Shown: positions 1 through 8,902 of the stretch, piece after piece
Numbering within the stretch: the first letter of the stretch is position 1
Layout of the letters: each line of letters begins with the position of its first letter
Assembly (NCBI RefSeq): GCF_001632365.1
Contig: NW_024468531.1
Location: forward strand, 420,044-437,348
Length of the DNA stretch: 17,305 nt
Direction of reading: 5' to 3'
Source of the DNA: Laetiporus sulphureus 93-53
Lineage: Eukaryota; Basidiomycota; Agaricomycetes; Polyporales; Laetiporaceae
Notes under the pieces: generated by a model
The model's database searches: none
What the model was told of the DNA's origin: nothing
Seen by the model: only the letters and a program-made list of their open reading frames with translations
Program-made: the position numbers and the translations under genes

Positions 1-172
1 GCTGCTTAAGTACATACAGCAAATAGCTACGCCGAGCGTACGTCACGTGCATCATCTAATTTTTCAGGGTACCACCTTTCCGACGAGTTTCAGCCACCGT
101 TCGGCCTTCGTCCTCCTGACGCGTTAAGCGCGCTCAATACCAGAAGAGCCCGGAAACCGGCTCCTTCCAATA
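1..172 (-). repeat. 3' LTR (partial) of a Ty1/Copia-like element
   Basis: This stretch is a direct repeat of 1319-1490, with about 5 mismatches in 172 bases counted by eye. Read on the minus strand it starts at 172 directly after a G-rich polypurine tract, which is where a 3' LTR should begin. The other copy begins TGTTGGAAGG, the usual TG start of an LTR; here the second base has changed (TA). The LTR runs off the left edge of the window, so its full length and its CA end cannot be seen. Confidence 0.8.
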
Positions 173-185
173 CGCCCCCTCGCAC
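173..185 (-). other. polypurine tract of the Copia-like element
   Basis: On the minus strand the sequence GTGCGAGGGGGCG abuts the first base of the left LTR. A purine run at this place primes plus-strand DNA synthesis in LTR retrotransposons. It lies about 50 bases after the gag stop, which leaves no space for a pol gene between gag and the LTR. Confidence 0.6.
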
Positions 186-234
186 GAGAACACGTAGGAT
201 ACTGCGCCCCCTCGAGCATCAACCCTGCGCTGGT

Positions 235-1125
235 CTAGAAGAGCTGAATGTGGCCTTCTGACATATGCGCTACGTTCGCCCGCACGTCGTCCTTCTTCTT
301 CGCCTTCTCATCTTCTGAGCTCTCAGCCTCCTTGAACACCGTCTTACACTCGCGCTTCGTGTGGCCCTTCTTGCCGCATCGGTAGCACTGTGGTCTTGGC
401 TTCCGTTCTTCCTGCCCCTGGCTCTTCGGAGATCCTCCCAGGCTCAGCCTTCCTCCTTCCTGTCCCTTGGCTCTAGCTGTGTACGCTGTCGCTCTGGCCA
501 CTGCATCCAGTGATGCCTCCTCCACATCTGTCTGCCTCATCTCCTCATTGAGTAACTTGGCAACAACATTTTCCGTGGTGAGTTGATCAGCTGGTAGTGC
601 ATCCAGTGCCATGACGAGTGGCTCATAGCACTTGCCGAGACCCGAGGTGAGTGCTAAAATGAGATCTTCTTCCGTTACTGAGATATCGGCATGGAGGAGA
701 TGTCGGACCTGTGTCTTGATGCGTCCGATCCACGTTGACATCGGCTCCTCACTCCCTTTCGCCATCCGATTCATCCTCCTTCGCATAGCCATCCGTGTTG
801 CAAAACCATGTGCCCGGTGAACCTGCTCCAGGACTTCCCAACAGACTTTGGGGTCCTTACTCACCAGGTGCACAAGTTGTCCATCTGTCACGCGCCTGAC
901 TAGCTCTGCTCGGGCAATTCCCATGTCCTTTCTCGAGCGCTGCCGACGCCATTCCTCCTCCCTCGTCTCCTTTTCTGCCACTGTCTCGCCCTCTGAGCCT
1001 TCTTCCGGCTGCACGACTGACCACAATCCCTTCCTGACTAACTCGGCCTCCATGCGCATGACCCAGTCTGTGTAGTTGGTCTCATTGAGGACCGGGAACT
1101 TGACAGAGTTTGCTTCGTCGGCCAT
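235..1125 (-). CDS. gag: Gag of a gag-only Ty1/Copia-like retrotransposon
   Basis: This is an intact 296-codon reading frame starting MADEANSVKF. Residues 10-40 (FPVLNETNYTDW, then a glycine-leucine-tryptophan) match the N-terminal gag domain of Copia elements (DUF4219 type). Residues about 60-205 correspond to the helical UBN2-type capsid domain. A zinc knuckle of the form C-X2-C-X4-H-X4-C (CYRCGKKGHTKREC) lies near residue 250, followed by an acidic and lysine-rich tail. Such proteins assemble the cytoplasmic virus-like particle and package element RNA. The frame ends about 50 bases before the polypurine tract, and no protease, integrase or reverse transcriptase follows. The open frame contrasts with the heavily broken Gypsy elements nearby and suggests a younger copy. 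A domesticated gag is a weaker alternative, because both LTRs are present. Confidence 0.85.
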   Translation of the reverse strand: MADEANSVKFPVLNETNYTDWVMRMEAELVRKGLWSVVQPEEGSEGETVAEKETREEEWRRQRSRKDMGIARAELVRRVTDGQLVHLVSKDPKVCWEVLEQVHRAHGFATRMAMRRRMNRMAKGSEEPMSTWIGRIKTQVRHLLHADISVTEEDLILALTSGLGKCYEPLVMALDALPADQLTTENVVAKLLNEEMRQTDVEEASLDAVARATAYTARAKGQEGGRLSLGGSPKSQGQEERKPRPQCYRCGKKGHTKRECKTVFKEAESSEDEKAKKKDDVRANVAHMSEGHIQLF

Positions 1126-1318
1126 TGTCTAGGTGAGTAATGTTGTCATCGTCTAGAGATGGGCTTCGGAGAATAGTGAGGAGATGAAGCAGGTTTGGTA
1201 AGTCATTTGTGTCGAAACCAGAGTCGCCAGACGAGATGGCTGACCCAATTCGGGCCCCAGGGACCTGACTAGAGTGCGTATAGGGTGTACAAATGACTGC
1301 CGTTCAGCACAGTCGTCC
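1126..1318 (-). other. leader (5' UTR and primer-binding region) of the Copia-like element
   Basis: This lies between the 5' LTR and the gag start and holds no reading frame. It contains a perfect 10-bp inverted repeat, AGTCATTTGT at 1201-1210 and ACAAATGACT at 1289-1298. Several minus-strand TGG starts (for example ending at 1259, 1229 and 1220) could begin a tRNA primer site. I cannot assign one, because the inner end of the LTR is not fixed by the truncated left copy. Confidence 0.5.
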
Positions 1319-1490
1319 GCTGCTTAAGTACATACAGCAAATAGCTACGCCGAGCGTACGTCACGTGCATCATCTAATTTTTCAGGGTACCACCTTTCCG
1401 ACGAGTTTCAGCCGCCGTTCGGCCTTCGTCCTCCCAACGCGTTAAGCGCGCTCAATACCAGAAGAGCCCGGAAACCAGCTCCTTCCAACA
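1319..1490 (-). repeat. 5' LTR of the Copia-like element
   Basis: This is the second copy of the repeat at 1-172. Read on the minus strand it begins TGTTGGAAGG at 1490, a typical LTR terminus. Only the part matching the truncated left copy is proven. The LTR may continue left of 1319 into the stretch called leader here. The five bases outside its right end (1491-1495, GAATC) would be one half of a target duplication whose partner lies outside the window. Confidence 0.75.
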
Positions 1491-2213
1491 GAATCCCACC
1501 AACAGCTGCAGAAGGATCAGGTGATCCACGCAGATGTCGACAGATATCGCATGACACAGTTGCAGCTCTCTGCAGCTCTATCGCACCAGTTGTACGTTTG
1601 ACAATGTTGGAGGTCTCTTCGATAAAGGAGGTCTAATGAGTCTCGTGTCCTGTTCGTGGTGCTCGTAGAACCTCTGCCCAAGCCAATCTGGAACTTCAAG
1701 CTGATCCATCGCACGCCAATTCGTTTTTTTTTGTATCATAGCACACTTCGCACGACTAGAACAGGGAAACATCGAACTTTTTCATCTGGGCTCACTCTGT
1801 GGATGTGATGGAAGGACCGTGACACTCAGAAAGACGCATCCGGTTACATGTGACAGAGTTTGCATCTCGGCGGCGTGAATTGCTCGCTCGAGCTCACTTA
1901 TCACTGTGTCGTCTGTGATTTGTGTTGAGGAACATCATTTTCATCTCTGATTATGTTCATGATTCTTGCACTATATTTTTTTTGCAAAGATCATTCAGGG
2001 AAGGCCGACGCCCCCACCCACCATGACTGATTCTGCCACTCATGAAGTTCACTTTGTGTCACAAAGCACAAAGCACTTAACCCAATTAAGGGCAAGTCTG
2101 CTTGTGTGACCTGCACAAATAAATCCACAACATAAAAGCCTGCCACAAGGGCTAGGCTGAGGATGGCGTGCAGTGGCATACAACCAGCAATCAAGGCAAA
2201 GCCCCAATGCATG
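1491..2213. other. region without a recognisable gene
   Basis: About 720 bases separate the Copia-like element from element A. I see only short reading frames that lack family resemblance, and two T-runs (near 1726 and 1977). The segment is the left half of the pre-insertion site of element A; its right half continues after 10843. An old degenerate transposon relic is possible but not shown. Confidence 0.5.
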
Positions 2214-2218
2214 GCCTT
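2214..2218. repeat. target-site duplication, left copy (element A)
   Basis: GCCTT lies directly outside the left LTR end and is repeated as GCCTT at 10839-10843, directly outside the right LTR end. Five-base duplications are standard for Ty3/Gypsy integrases. The match shows that both LTR ends are true element borders of a single insertion. Confidence 0.9.
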
Positions 2219-2876
2219 TGTCACGGCACGCCGATGACAAAGATAGACAACCAAATAGAGAGTCCCCTTGAGGGTCTCCTGGCTAAGAGCCTACAGCAAC
2301 AAGCTGTGGTGATACGACATGCCCACTGATGAGACCCGAGTGCTAGTCGCAGAGTATGACTTACTGGTGAGGCAGAGGGCGCTATCACAAGATGTGAATG
2401 CAAGTAGATTGTATAGCACACTGAGAGTGTCTGGTAAGACCCCTCTGTGATGGTAGTGGTGGATGAAGGAGAATCAGACTGAGGTCTCCTCCTCGTCTAG
2501 CTGGTCCTTATATACATGATTGCCTAGCTACTATACAGTACTATGTAAGCGAGTCACACGCTACTCTACTGATCAGTGCTACAATCGTACGACATGTCCC
2601 AATTATCCTGATTGGCTGCCTAATAATAATCTGCGGAGACGGGGCTCCTCTTGAGCATGCAATATGGCGTTATGGTGATTGCGACATATGACGCCATGCC
2701 GAGGAGTTTGGTGTCACGTGACAATGCCGAGAGAGATCCGAGGTCATGTGACTAGATGTCTTTTATCTTATCTCTTATTAAGTCATGTGACTTCTTGTTC
2801 AACGCGAAATGATGAAAATAATATGCTTCTAATAGCATTCGTTCCTATAATGACTTGTCAGGTAAAAATCGTGACA
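2219..2876 (-). repeat. 3' LTR of element A
   Basis: This 658-bp repeat matches 10181-10838. On the minus strand it begins TGTCACG at 2876 and ends GTGACA at 2219, giving TGTCA/TGACA terminal inverted repeats. It carries a TATA-type sequence (minus strand of about 2508-2518) and three GTCAYRTGAC palindromes at 2713, 2743 and 2782. Its copy of the self-primer donor has one change relative to the 5' LTR (a C in place of A in the plus-strand AGAATAAGACTGA, near 2455). Confidence 0.93.
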
Positions 2877-2890
2877 TTACCCCCTTCTCA
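2877..2890 (-). other. polypurine tract of element A
   Basis: On the minus strand TGAGAAGGGGGTAA ends directly at the 3' LTR. It lies only a few bases after the final stop of the polyprotein (2895-2897), so coding sequence reaches almost to the LTR. Confidence 0.75.
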
Positions 2891-2894
2891 AGGT

Positions 2895-3281
2895 TCATCG
2901 TCCTGATGAGCCAAAGCCTTTGGCGCCTCATATGGTTCACTTTGCGAGTGAACTATCTGCTTCAGAAATGATTCCTGGAGCGTAACGTTCACATATGAGT
3001 TGTGCGACACGATCACCTGTCCTGACCTCGAATGGTTTGCTGGTCATATTAATGAGGAGCACCTTGATTTCCCCTGTGTAATCTGGGTTAATTACCCCTG
3101 CTGCGACATCGATTCCTTTGAGGGCTAGCCCACTTCGGGGGGCCACTCGAATGTATGTCCACTTTGGAGGATCAACCGCGAGTCCAGTGCCAATGAGCAT
3201 TCTGGAGTGTGGGGGGATGTCTATGTCTTGTACGGACTTGACGTCCCAGCCAACAGCTTCTGCAGAACCCTTGTAGGGTGC
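2895..3281 (-). pseudogene. dUTPase domain at the C-terminus of pol (element A), broken
   Basis: dUTPases hydrolyse dUTP to dUMP and keep uracil out of new DNA. Retroviruses and some retroelements carry one. All five family motifs can be read in one frame, the same as integrase: motif 1 AVGWDV (about 3257-3240), motif 2 PRSGLA, motif 3 GVINPDYTGEI, motif 4 GDRVAQLI, and the glycine-rich motif 5 GAKGFGSSG (2927-2901), ending with a stop at 2895-2897. The 128-codon length fits a trimeric dUTPase subunit. In-frame TGA codons at 3282-3284, 2937-2939 and 2928-2930 interrupt it. In motif 3 the Asp that activates water in known dUTPases is Asn here (codon AAC, 3087-3089), a G-to-A change or a family feature. 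The enzyme from this copy is surely inactive. Confidence 0.88.
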
Positions 3282-4700
3282 TCAGGCATTTGGATGGGTG
3301 TGGAAGAAGAACATGAATTCATCAGGGTGGTCGGACAGAGCAATTTTGTGTGCTTTGCGTGTTCGCGGCTTTGCTCTTGGAGCATCTGGGTGTGTCTTGT
3401 GGAATTCTTTTACTTTGTCTTTGACGTTTGTGAGGTTTTCCAATGGTTTCCAAGTATTATTGCTGTGGTCGTAGTCCAACCATTTCACGAGATACTGGGT
3501 TTTGTTATACCTGACTCTTGAATCCAGGATGTCCTCTACGTCCCATTCTTCTGCTCCGTCAATGATGATTGGGGGGTTAGGGGGAGGTACGCGTCCAGGG
3601 ATAGAGTCTTGATGGAACATTATAAGCTTAGAAGCGTGAAACACAGGATGTATCTTCATGTCCGCTGGTAGTTGCAGTTTGAATGATATGACTCTGATCT
3701 TTTCGAGGATCTTGAATGGTCCATAGTTTTGAGTCGCTAGCTTTTGGCTTTTGACTTTGACATGGAGGTCTTTTCCTCGAATAAGCACTTCGTCTCCTAC
3801 TTTGAAAGGGACGTCCTGCTTTTTAAGGTCGAAGTACCATTTCATTCTTTTTGCTGCTAATGACAAAGCGGCACGAGCTTGTTCCTGTGCTTGATCGTGG
3901 TTGTGGAATAGGTGTTCCAGGGATGGGTGTTGTATCCCTTCCAGTACATCTGGTGCCATTCGGGGGTGTCGACCATGCTCAATGAAAAATGGGGACAGGC
4001 CTGTCGATTCTGAAGCTTGGTTATTGTATGCGAATTCCGCTGTGGGCAATAGTGTAGCCCAGTCAGTTTGCCGGTAATTGCAGTACATACGCAAATACTG
4101 CTCCAGAATCTGATTGACTCGTTCAGTCTGTCCATCCATTTCAGGGTGATAAGCTGTAGACATCGTAGATTTGATGTGAAGTTTCTGGCAGAACTCCTGG
4201 AATAGTTTGGCTGAGAACTGTGTGCCTCTATCAGATATGATCTGCCGGGGAATTCCGTGGAGTTTGAATACTTCAGTATAGAAAATCGATGCTACTTGAG
4301 ATGCTGTCACCATGTCGTCTACTGGGTAGAAGTGTGCATGTTTGGTGAACCTGTCGACAACTACCAAAATGGCAGTCTTCTTTTCTCCCCTGTGGTCTGG
4401 GCTTGGTGGTAGCTGTGTAATCAGGTCACAGGTAACCATTTCCCAAGGCCCTTCTAGTACTGGGTTAGGTTGAAGTAGTCCGTAAGGCTTCTGCTTGCTC
4501 GTCTTGTTTCTTTGACAGGTTACGTAGCCTTGGACGTACTTCTTAACATCAATGGTGAGCCCTGGCCACCAGTAATCCCTGCTAATCAGTTCTTGTGTCT
4601 TCCGTCACTCGGGGTGTCTGGCCGTGGAGATGTCATGGTGTAACTTGATCAGCTCATTCTGCAGCGTAGAGTCCTTTGGAACGTAGACCTTTCCTCTTCT
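3282..4700 (-). pseudogene. integrase with GPY/F motif and chromodomain (element A pol)
   Basis: Integrase joins element cDNA to the host genome in the nucleus. The N-terminal zinc-binding region (about 4700-4510) has the histidines of LHHDISTARH and one Cys of the CXXC pair; the other is Tyr (4524-4526), and a TGA at 4605-4607 interrupts it, probably from TGG. The catalytic core is intact over 385 codons: Asp at 4425-4427, Asp of SDRGTQF at 4230-4232, and Glu of DGQTERVN at 4122-4124, giving D-D-35-E spacing. YGPFKI is the GPY/F motif. A chromodomain with YLVKWLDYDHSNNTW lies at about 3551-3378 and, in chromoviruses, guides insertion to modified histones. A TGA at 3282-3284 separates it from the in-frame dUTPase. 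Confidence 0.93.
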
Positions 4701-5702
4701 GAGCAGCAATCCATGCTCAAAGTTCCACTCTTGAAGGTCTTTTTCGAACTCTCGCTTGGCAGTTTTTAGTAGGTGCTGGTAACCTTTGGTCATTTCGTCG
4801 TCTTGCAGTGCTGATTTCACTCTTTCTAGAAGTTTTGCATTGTCAACTTCGGAGGAATGAGTGGCTGAGATCGCATGGATGGCAAAGTATTCGGGTCGAA
4901 GCAAAGTTTGCCCTGAATTGTCATTGCTCACCCCCTTCTCATGATCTGGCCTCTTGGACAGAGGATCGGCATGCATCATCGTCTTTCTGGGGCGGTGATG
5001 GAGAATAAAGTTAAATCTTGTAAGGTAAAGTAACCATCGAGCTTGTCGTCTGGTCAGTGTCTGAGCTTGTCAGAAATAGGTAAGATTAAGGTGATCTGAC
5101 CATATCTCGACTGGGTGCGGGTGTCCTTCAAAGTATTGCCTATATTCTTCCAATGCCCGAATGATAGCTAGCATCTCCTTGTCGTAAATCTCATAGTTGC
5201 ACTCATGTTCGTTGAGTGACTTGGAGTAATAAGCGACAGGATGCCAGAGTTCATCTTCTCCCAACTGTTCAAGGACTGCGCCTGTGGCAAAATCCGAGGC
5301 ATCTGTCTCTAGTCTAAAGGGACAGATTGCATTGGGAAGGGCTAGGATTGGGGTGGAAGTGAATGCAGTTTTGAGGGCATCGAATGCCTTTTGTTGAGGG
5401 TCTTCCCATTTCCATGGTGCGTCCTTACGTGTTAATAGAGTCAAGGGTCGGGTCATCGATCTGAAATCCTTGATGAATTGCCGATAGAAATTTGCCAGAC
5501 CAAGGAATGCTTGTACTTGCTTTACCTTGGTGGGCACCGGCCATTTAAGCATGCCGTCAACCTTCTCTGAGTCCATTTGTATTGATCCTTTTGAGATTAT
5601 GAGTCCAAGAAACTTGATGAAAGTAGTTGCAAAGTGACACTTTTCTGGTTTCATGAACAGGTCATTGTCTCTGAGTCGTTGTAGGACTCCTTGGTCAGAC
5701 AA
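4701..5702 (-). pseudogene. end of reverse transcriptase, RNase H and tether (element A pol)
   Basis: This segment holds the thumb part of reverse transcriptase (FLGLANFYRQFIKDF), then the RNase H domain, which degrades the RNA strand of the hybrid. RNase H residues are visible: Asp in LETDASDFATGAVL, Glu in YDKEMLAI, Asp in IWSDHLNLTYF. A TGA at 5070-5072 breaks it where element B has CGC. After that the frame continues through MMHADPLS and a charged linker to integrase. It is one frame off the upstream reverse transcriptase segment because of the indel near 5690-5703. Confidence 0.9.
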
Positions 5703-6553
5703 TCCGTAAAGATGATGATGTCATCTATATAAACTGCCACCTTTCCAGTGCGAATGAGATCGCCTAAGATGTCGTTCATCATGGCCTGGAAAGTGCTAGG
5801 GGCATTACAGAATCCGAAGTACATGACAGTGGGTTCAAATAATCCTCTATGGGTAATGAACGCTGCCTTTTTCTCATCTCCTTTGTGAAGGCGTACATTG
5901 TTGTACCCCCATCTCAGGTCTAGTGTGGTAAATATACTAGCCCTGGAGAGTCCATCAATGAGATCGTTGATTCGCGGGAGTGGGAACTTGTTTTTCTTGG
6001 TGACACTGTTTAATGCCCTGTAGTCTTGGACAAGTCTAAGAGAGCCATCTTTTTTCTTGACGAAAAATACCGAAGCAGCATAAGGGGATTTAGACGGTCG
6101 AATGTAGCCTTTGGCTTGTTCACCGTCAATCCATTCGTCGAGCGAGTCCTTTTCTCGTAAAGACATAGGGTATACTTTTGTTGGTCTCGGGGTTGCCGCG
6201 TCTGGGACAAGATCAATTGCATGATCATAGGGCTTACGTGTCGGCATTCTTTCTGAGCTCTTCTTCGAGAACACATCTCCGAATTGATGAAATTCTGGAG
6301 GGACGAATTTGGACCAATATTCTTTGTCCTGTGTCTCTTCTGCCGGCTGTTCTACCAAATGCTCCTTTACCTTCCTGCTTATGCCTAGGATGTCGTGCAC
6401 CATGTTACAAAGATCCTGGTCTTGCAAGTCTATCCAGTTAATGAAGTTATCTTCCTGATCCCACCCGTCATCCATGTGTACGTCGGGAAGAGTTGCTTCA
6501 TCTTCGAGCCAGGGTTGCGATAAAAGGTTGACTTCTTCTTCGCATACTTTGAC
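5651..6553 (-). pseudogene. reverse transcriptase, N-terminal and palm part (element A pol)
   Basis: The palm motifs are present: [47 protein letters not shown] and the catalytic YIDD box (5731-5720). The enzyme copies the element RNA to cDNA inside the particle. Compared with element B, 19 bases just after the YIDD region are replaced by one, and one further base is missing about 10 bases on. The frame therefore changes and this part ends early (stop at 5651-5653). The segment is open back to a TGA at 6554-6556 in the protease-RT linker, where B has CGA. Confidence 0.92.
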
Positions 6554-6556
6554 TCA

Positions 6557-7026
6557 TTGCTTCCTCGTGTGTCTGCATCTTGAGAACGTGACCTCTCTAT
6601 GTTCCCAGTCAACTCGGGGGTTATGTTCTTGTAAGAACTTCATGCCAAGGATCATCGACATGCGTCCAAGGTTTGTGACGAGCAAACTCTCAGTTGATCG
6701 GTGCCCCCCGATTAAGCTGCTTGTGACTACACGATGAGTAATTGTGCCTCCCTTGTTGGGACTGGCGTCTGCGTTGAGGATTCAGATTTCATGGTTTAGA
6801 GGTATCATCTTAAACCCGTGCTTCTCAGCGAATCTTTGGTCGATATAGCAAGAGAATGCTCCAGAATCCAATAGTGCCGTCATCTGGATTTCCCGTGATA
6901 CGAATCTTATCGGCAATTCGATCGAATGTTTAGAAAAACCCGCAGATGCAATATATAGATGATCGCTAGGTACATTCATTCTCACGGTACTAATACAATT
7001 GTCCTGAAGTGTGACACCAGACTCGT
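6557..7026 (-). pseudogene. aspartic protease of element A pol
   Basis: A retropepsin-like protease cuts the Gag and Pol precursors. The active-site triad DSG lies in ALLDSGAFSCYID (6868-6860), and LIGGHRST and MILGMKFLQEHNP fit the flap and the later strands. TGA at 6782-6784 interrupts it where B reads CGA. The pol frame is -1 relative to Gag. It overlaps the Gag-frame tail, which ends at TAG 7027-7029 (CTA on the plus strand), so a frameshift is needed to make this part. Confidence 0.87.
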
Positions 7027-7464
7027 CTACACTTCGTACTGAAAATCCTCTGAGAAATCGTCTATCTCGACGATTCTCGCATTGGTGTCCTTAACCGTTG
7101 ATGTCGATATAGTTGACTCCGTGTCCACACTGTTCGCCTTTGCCTTGCCCTTGCCTTTACTGGACAGTGGTGTAGTCAACGTTGTGCTCATTCCACGAAG
7201 TGCAGCAATTGCTTGTTCCAGTGCCGCAATTTAAGTTGATGAGCCCGCGCTACTTTCTTCTTCCACCTGTCACACGTTCGTTGCCTTGCCCTTCCCTTTT
7301 CCTTGCCCTTGCTTCAGGGCGGATCATGTCTGAAACTGCTTGCCCTTGTATTCAGACTTGGGAGAGGGGCACCGCTTTCCTCGTTCATAGGCGTGCTTTC
7401 TGCAAAACAAACATAGTTTGTTTGCCAGCCATCTGTCCTGTTCCGGGGATAGTTCGTGTGCAAT
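7027..7464 (-). pseudogene. zinc-knuckle-like tail in the Gag frame (element A)
   Basis: This continues the Gag frame after a TGA at 7465-7467. It holds a cysteine-histidine cluster of unusual spacing (CLFCRKHAYERGKRC) followed by a lysine-, glycine- and serine-rich low-complexity stretch, and would be the nucleic-acid-binding end of Gag. Further stops in this copy lie at 7324-7326, 7270-7272 (CGA in B) and 7231-7233 (CAA in B). It ends at 7027-7029, overlapping the protease frame. A GGATTTT heptamer (7042-7048, minus strand) four codons before that stop is a candidate frameshift site. Confidence 0.7.
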
Positions 7465-8859
7465 TCATGTGCTAGTGTCCATCGCATTGGGGTCCTTGAG
7501 AGCGGTTGCCCTGGTCGTCGCGGTCTGTCCTGTAGCCTTGTTGCCTGAGATTTGTTGGAGATGTTTGATTTCGATCTCCAAGCAGAACTCGAGATAGTCC
7601 ATCCAGGTGGTTGGAATCTTTGAGGGGTCCAAAGTCTCTGTTACCGACATGACCGTTTGAATGTGGGTCGACCGTTGTTCCCTGATTTTGATGATTAGAT
7701 CTTCATCAGAGTATCCTGATTTGGGGGCGTAAGCCCTGAAATTCTCTGCGAAGGCGATCATGGTCTTGTGGCGAATTGCACAGTGTGCATCTAGCAGGGA
7801 TTGTGCCGTGTGCTTGGGGTCAAGCATCTTGTATGCCATTTCTAGTTTTCGCGTATATTCTGCCCATGTGCCAACGTCTTGTCCAGAGGTGAGCTTGATT
7901 GCGTACTCCTTCATGTATAGAGCAGCTCTGCCTTCCAGATGCACGTTGGCTTGCTGAATTTTGTCCTTGTCGTCTGTGAAATGGTTATAGTCGAGCCAAA
8001 TGAGCAGGTTCGTGAACCAGGTTTCAAAATTTTCTGACGACTTCCTTCCCGAATACTTGGGAGGATCGGGGAGCTTAATTCGCTGAGGCGATTGACTAGA
8101 TTGACTGGCCGGTGGTTGGATACCTGTGGAGGGCATATTGATAATGGCATTATTGAGTCAAGACTCTAAGCCAACAATGTAGGTAGTGGTCTTTTCCTGA
8201 GCCTCCTTCAGGGCGACCATGTTGCTGTAAAGGGTGTCCATCTGACCCTTTATTTCATCCTTGTAGTCTTCGAAGTCCTTGCAGATTGCTTGGACTTCAA
8301 GTGTCAGATTGTTGTTCACCTTGATGAGCCGTTTGCTGTCGGCGGAGAGGGTGCCGATCTGGGCTCTTGCAACTTTTAGCTGGTCTCGCATTTCTACTGC
8401 CATTATTTTGACGTGGATACGAGCCAGCACTTCATCTTCCAACGAGGCCACCGTGCGCTCGTGGCGCTCATCCATTTTTTGACGTAAGGCTTCATATGAG
8501 CTTACAACGTCTCTCATGACGAATGATCGCACCACGTTCATTACCCATTCCTTAACGTCGTTTGGGATGGTGTTGGGTGCAGCAGCATTGGCGGCTTCTT
8601 CGATGGTTGTGTAAGGGACTCCCTTCCATTCCCAAGTCTGAGGTGTAGAGAATGCTGGCAGGGTGGTAGGTGATGGGTTTCTGACTACTCCCGACGCCTT
8701 AGGTGCGCTGCTGTTATGTGGTTCTTCTGCAGGGGCAGCTGGTCCTGCTTCAGATGATGTGGAGGGGGTGTTACTCCTCCATGGGTCAAAAGGTTCACTT
8801 GCGGTATGTCCTCCTGGAAACGCCATGCCTCCAAGATTGTATTGAGACATTGGTATCAT
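7465..8859 (-). pseudogene. gag: Gag capsid protein of element A, broken by one TGA
   Basis: The start MIPMSQYNLGG is followed by about 70 residues rich in Pro, Ser and Ala, a long charged helical stretch (about residues 100-230, likely coiled coil), and then the gag capsid core (IKLPDPPKYSG, FETWFTNLLIWLDYN, LEGRAALYMKEYA) typical of Ty3/Gypsy retrotransposon gag. It ends MDTST before TGA 7465-7467. A premature TGA at 8158-8160 splits the coiled-coil part from the core; element B has CGA there (13607-13609). The start lies 43 bases after the ORF2 stop. This protein would build the virus-like particle. Confidence 0.88.
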
Positions 8860-8902
8860 TGTTGAAGATAGCGGAAATGAGGAAGCGTTCGAAATGATGA
8901 TT

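Larger units (their letters stand above)
1..1490 (-). mobile_element. non-autonomous gag-only LTR retrotransposon (TR-GAG-like)
   Basis: Two direct LTR copies flank a leader, a complete gag and a polypurine tract, and nothing else. This architecture matches elements called TR-GAG in plants: LTR retrotransposons that keep only gag and borrow pol from a relative. The gag family is Ty1/Copia, unlike the Ty3/Gypsy elements in the rest of the window, so a partner would have to lie elsewhere in the genome. The left LTR is cut by the window edge. Confidence 0.65.

Noticed and set aside
1720..1985. T-runs near 1726 and 1977 as poly(A) tails of non-LTR elements
   Set aside because: They are only 8-9 bases long, with no adjacent LINE or SINE-like sequence or flanking duplication.
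1991..2254. 87-codon hydrophobic minus-strand reading frame
   Set aside because: Its start lies within the LTR of element A and it crosses the insertion border. No family resemblance was found, so it is a chance frame.
2679..2906. 75-codon plus-strand reading frame
   Set aside because: It lies almost wholly inside the 3' LTR of element A and is antisense to the dUTPase motif 5 region.
3207..3521. 104-codon plus-strand reading frame
   Set aside because: It is antisense to the integrase C-terminus and the dUTPase, whose motifs are clear on the minus strand.
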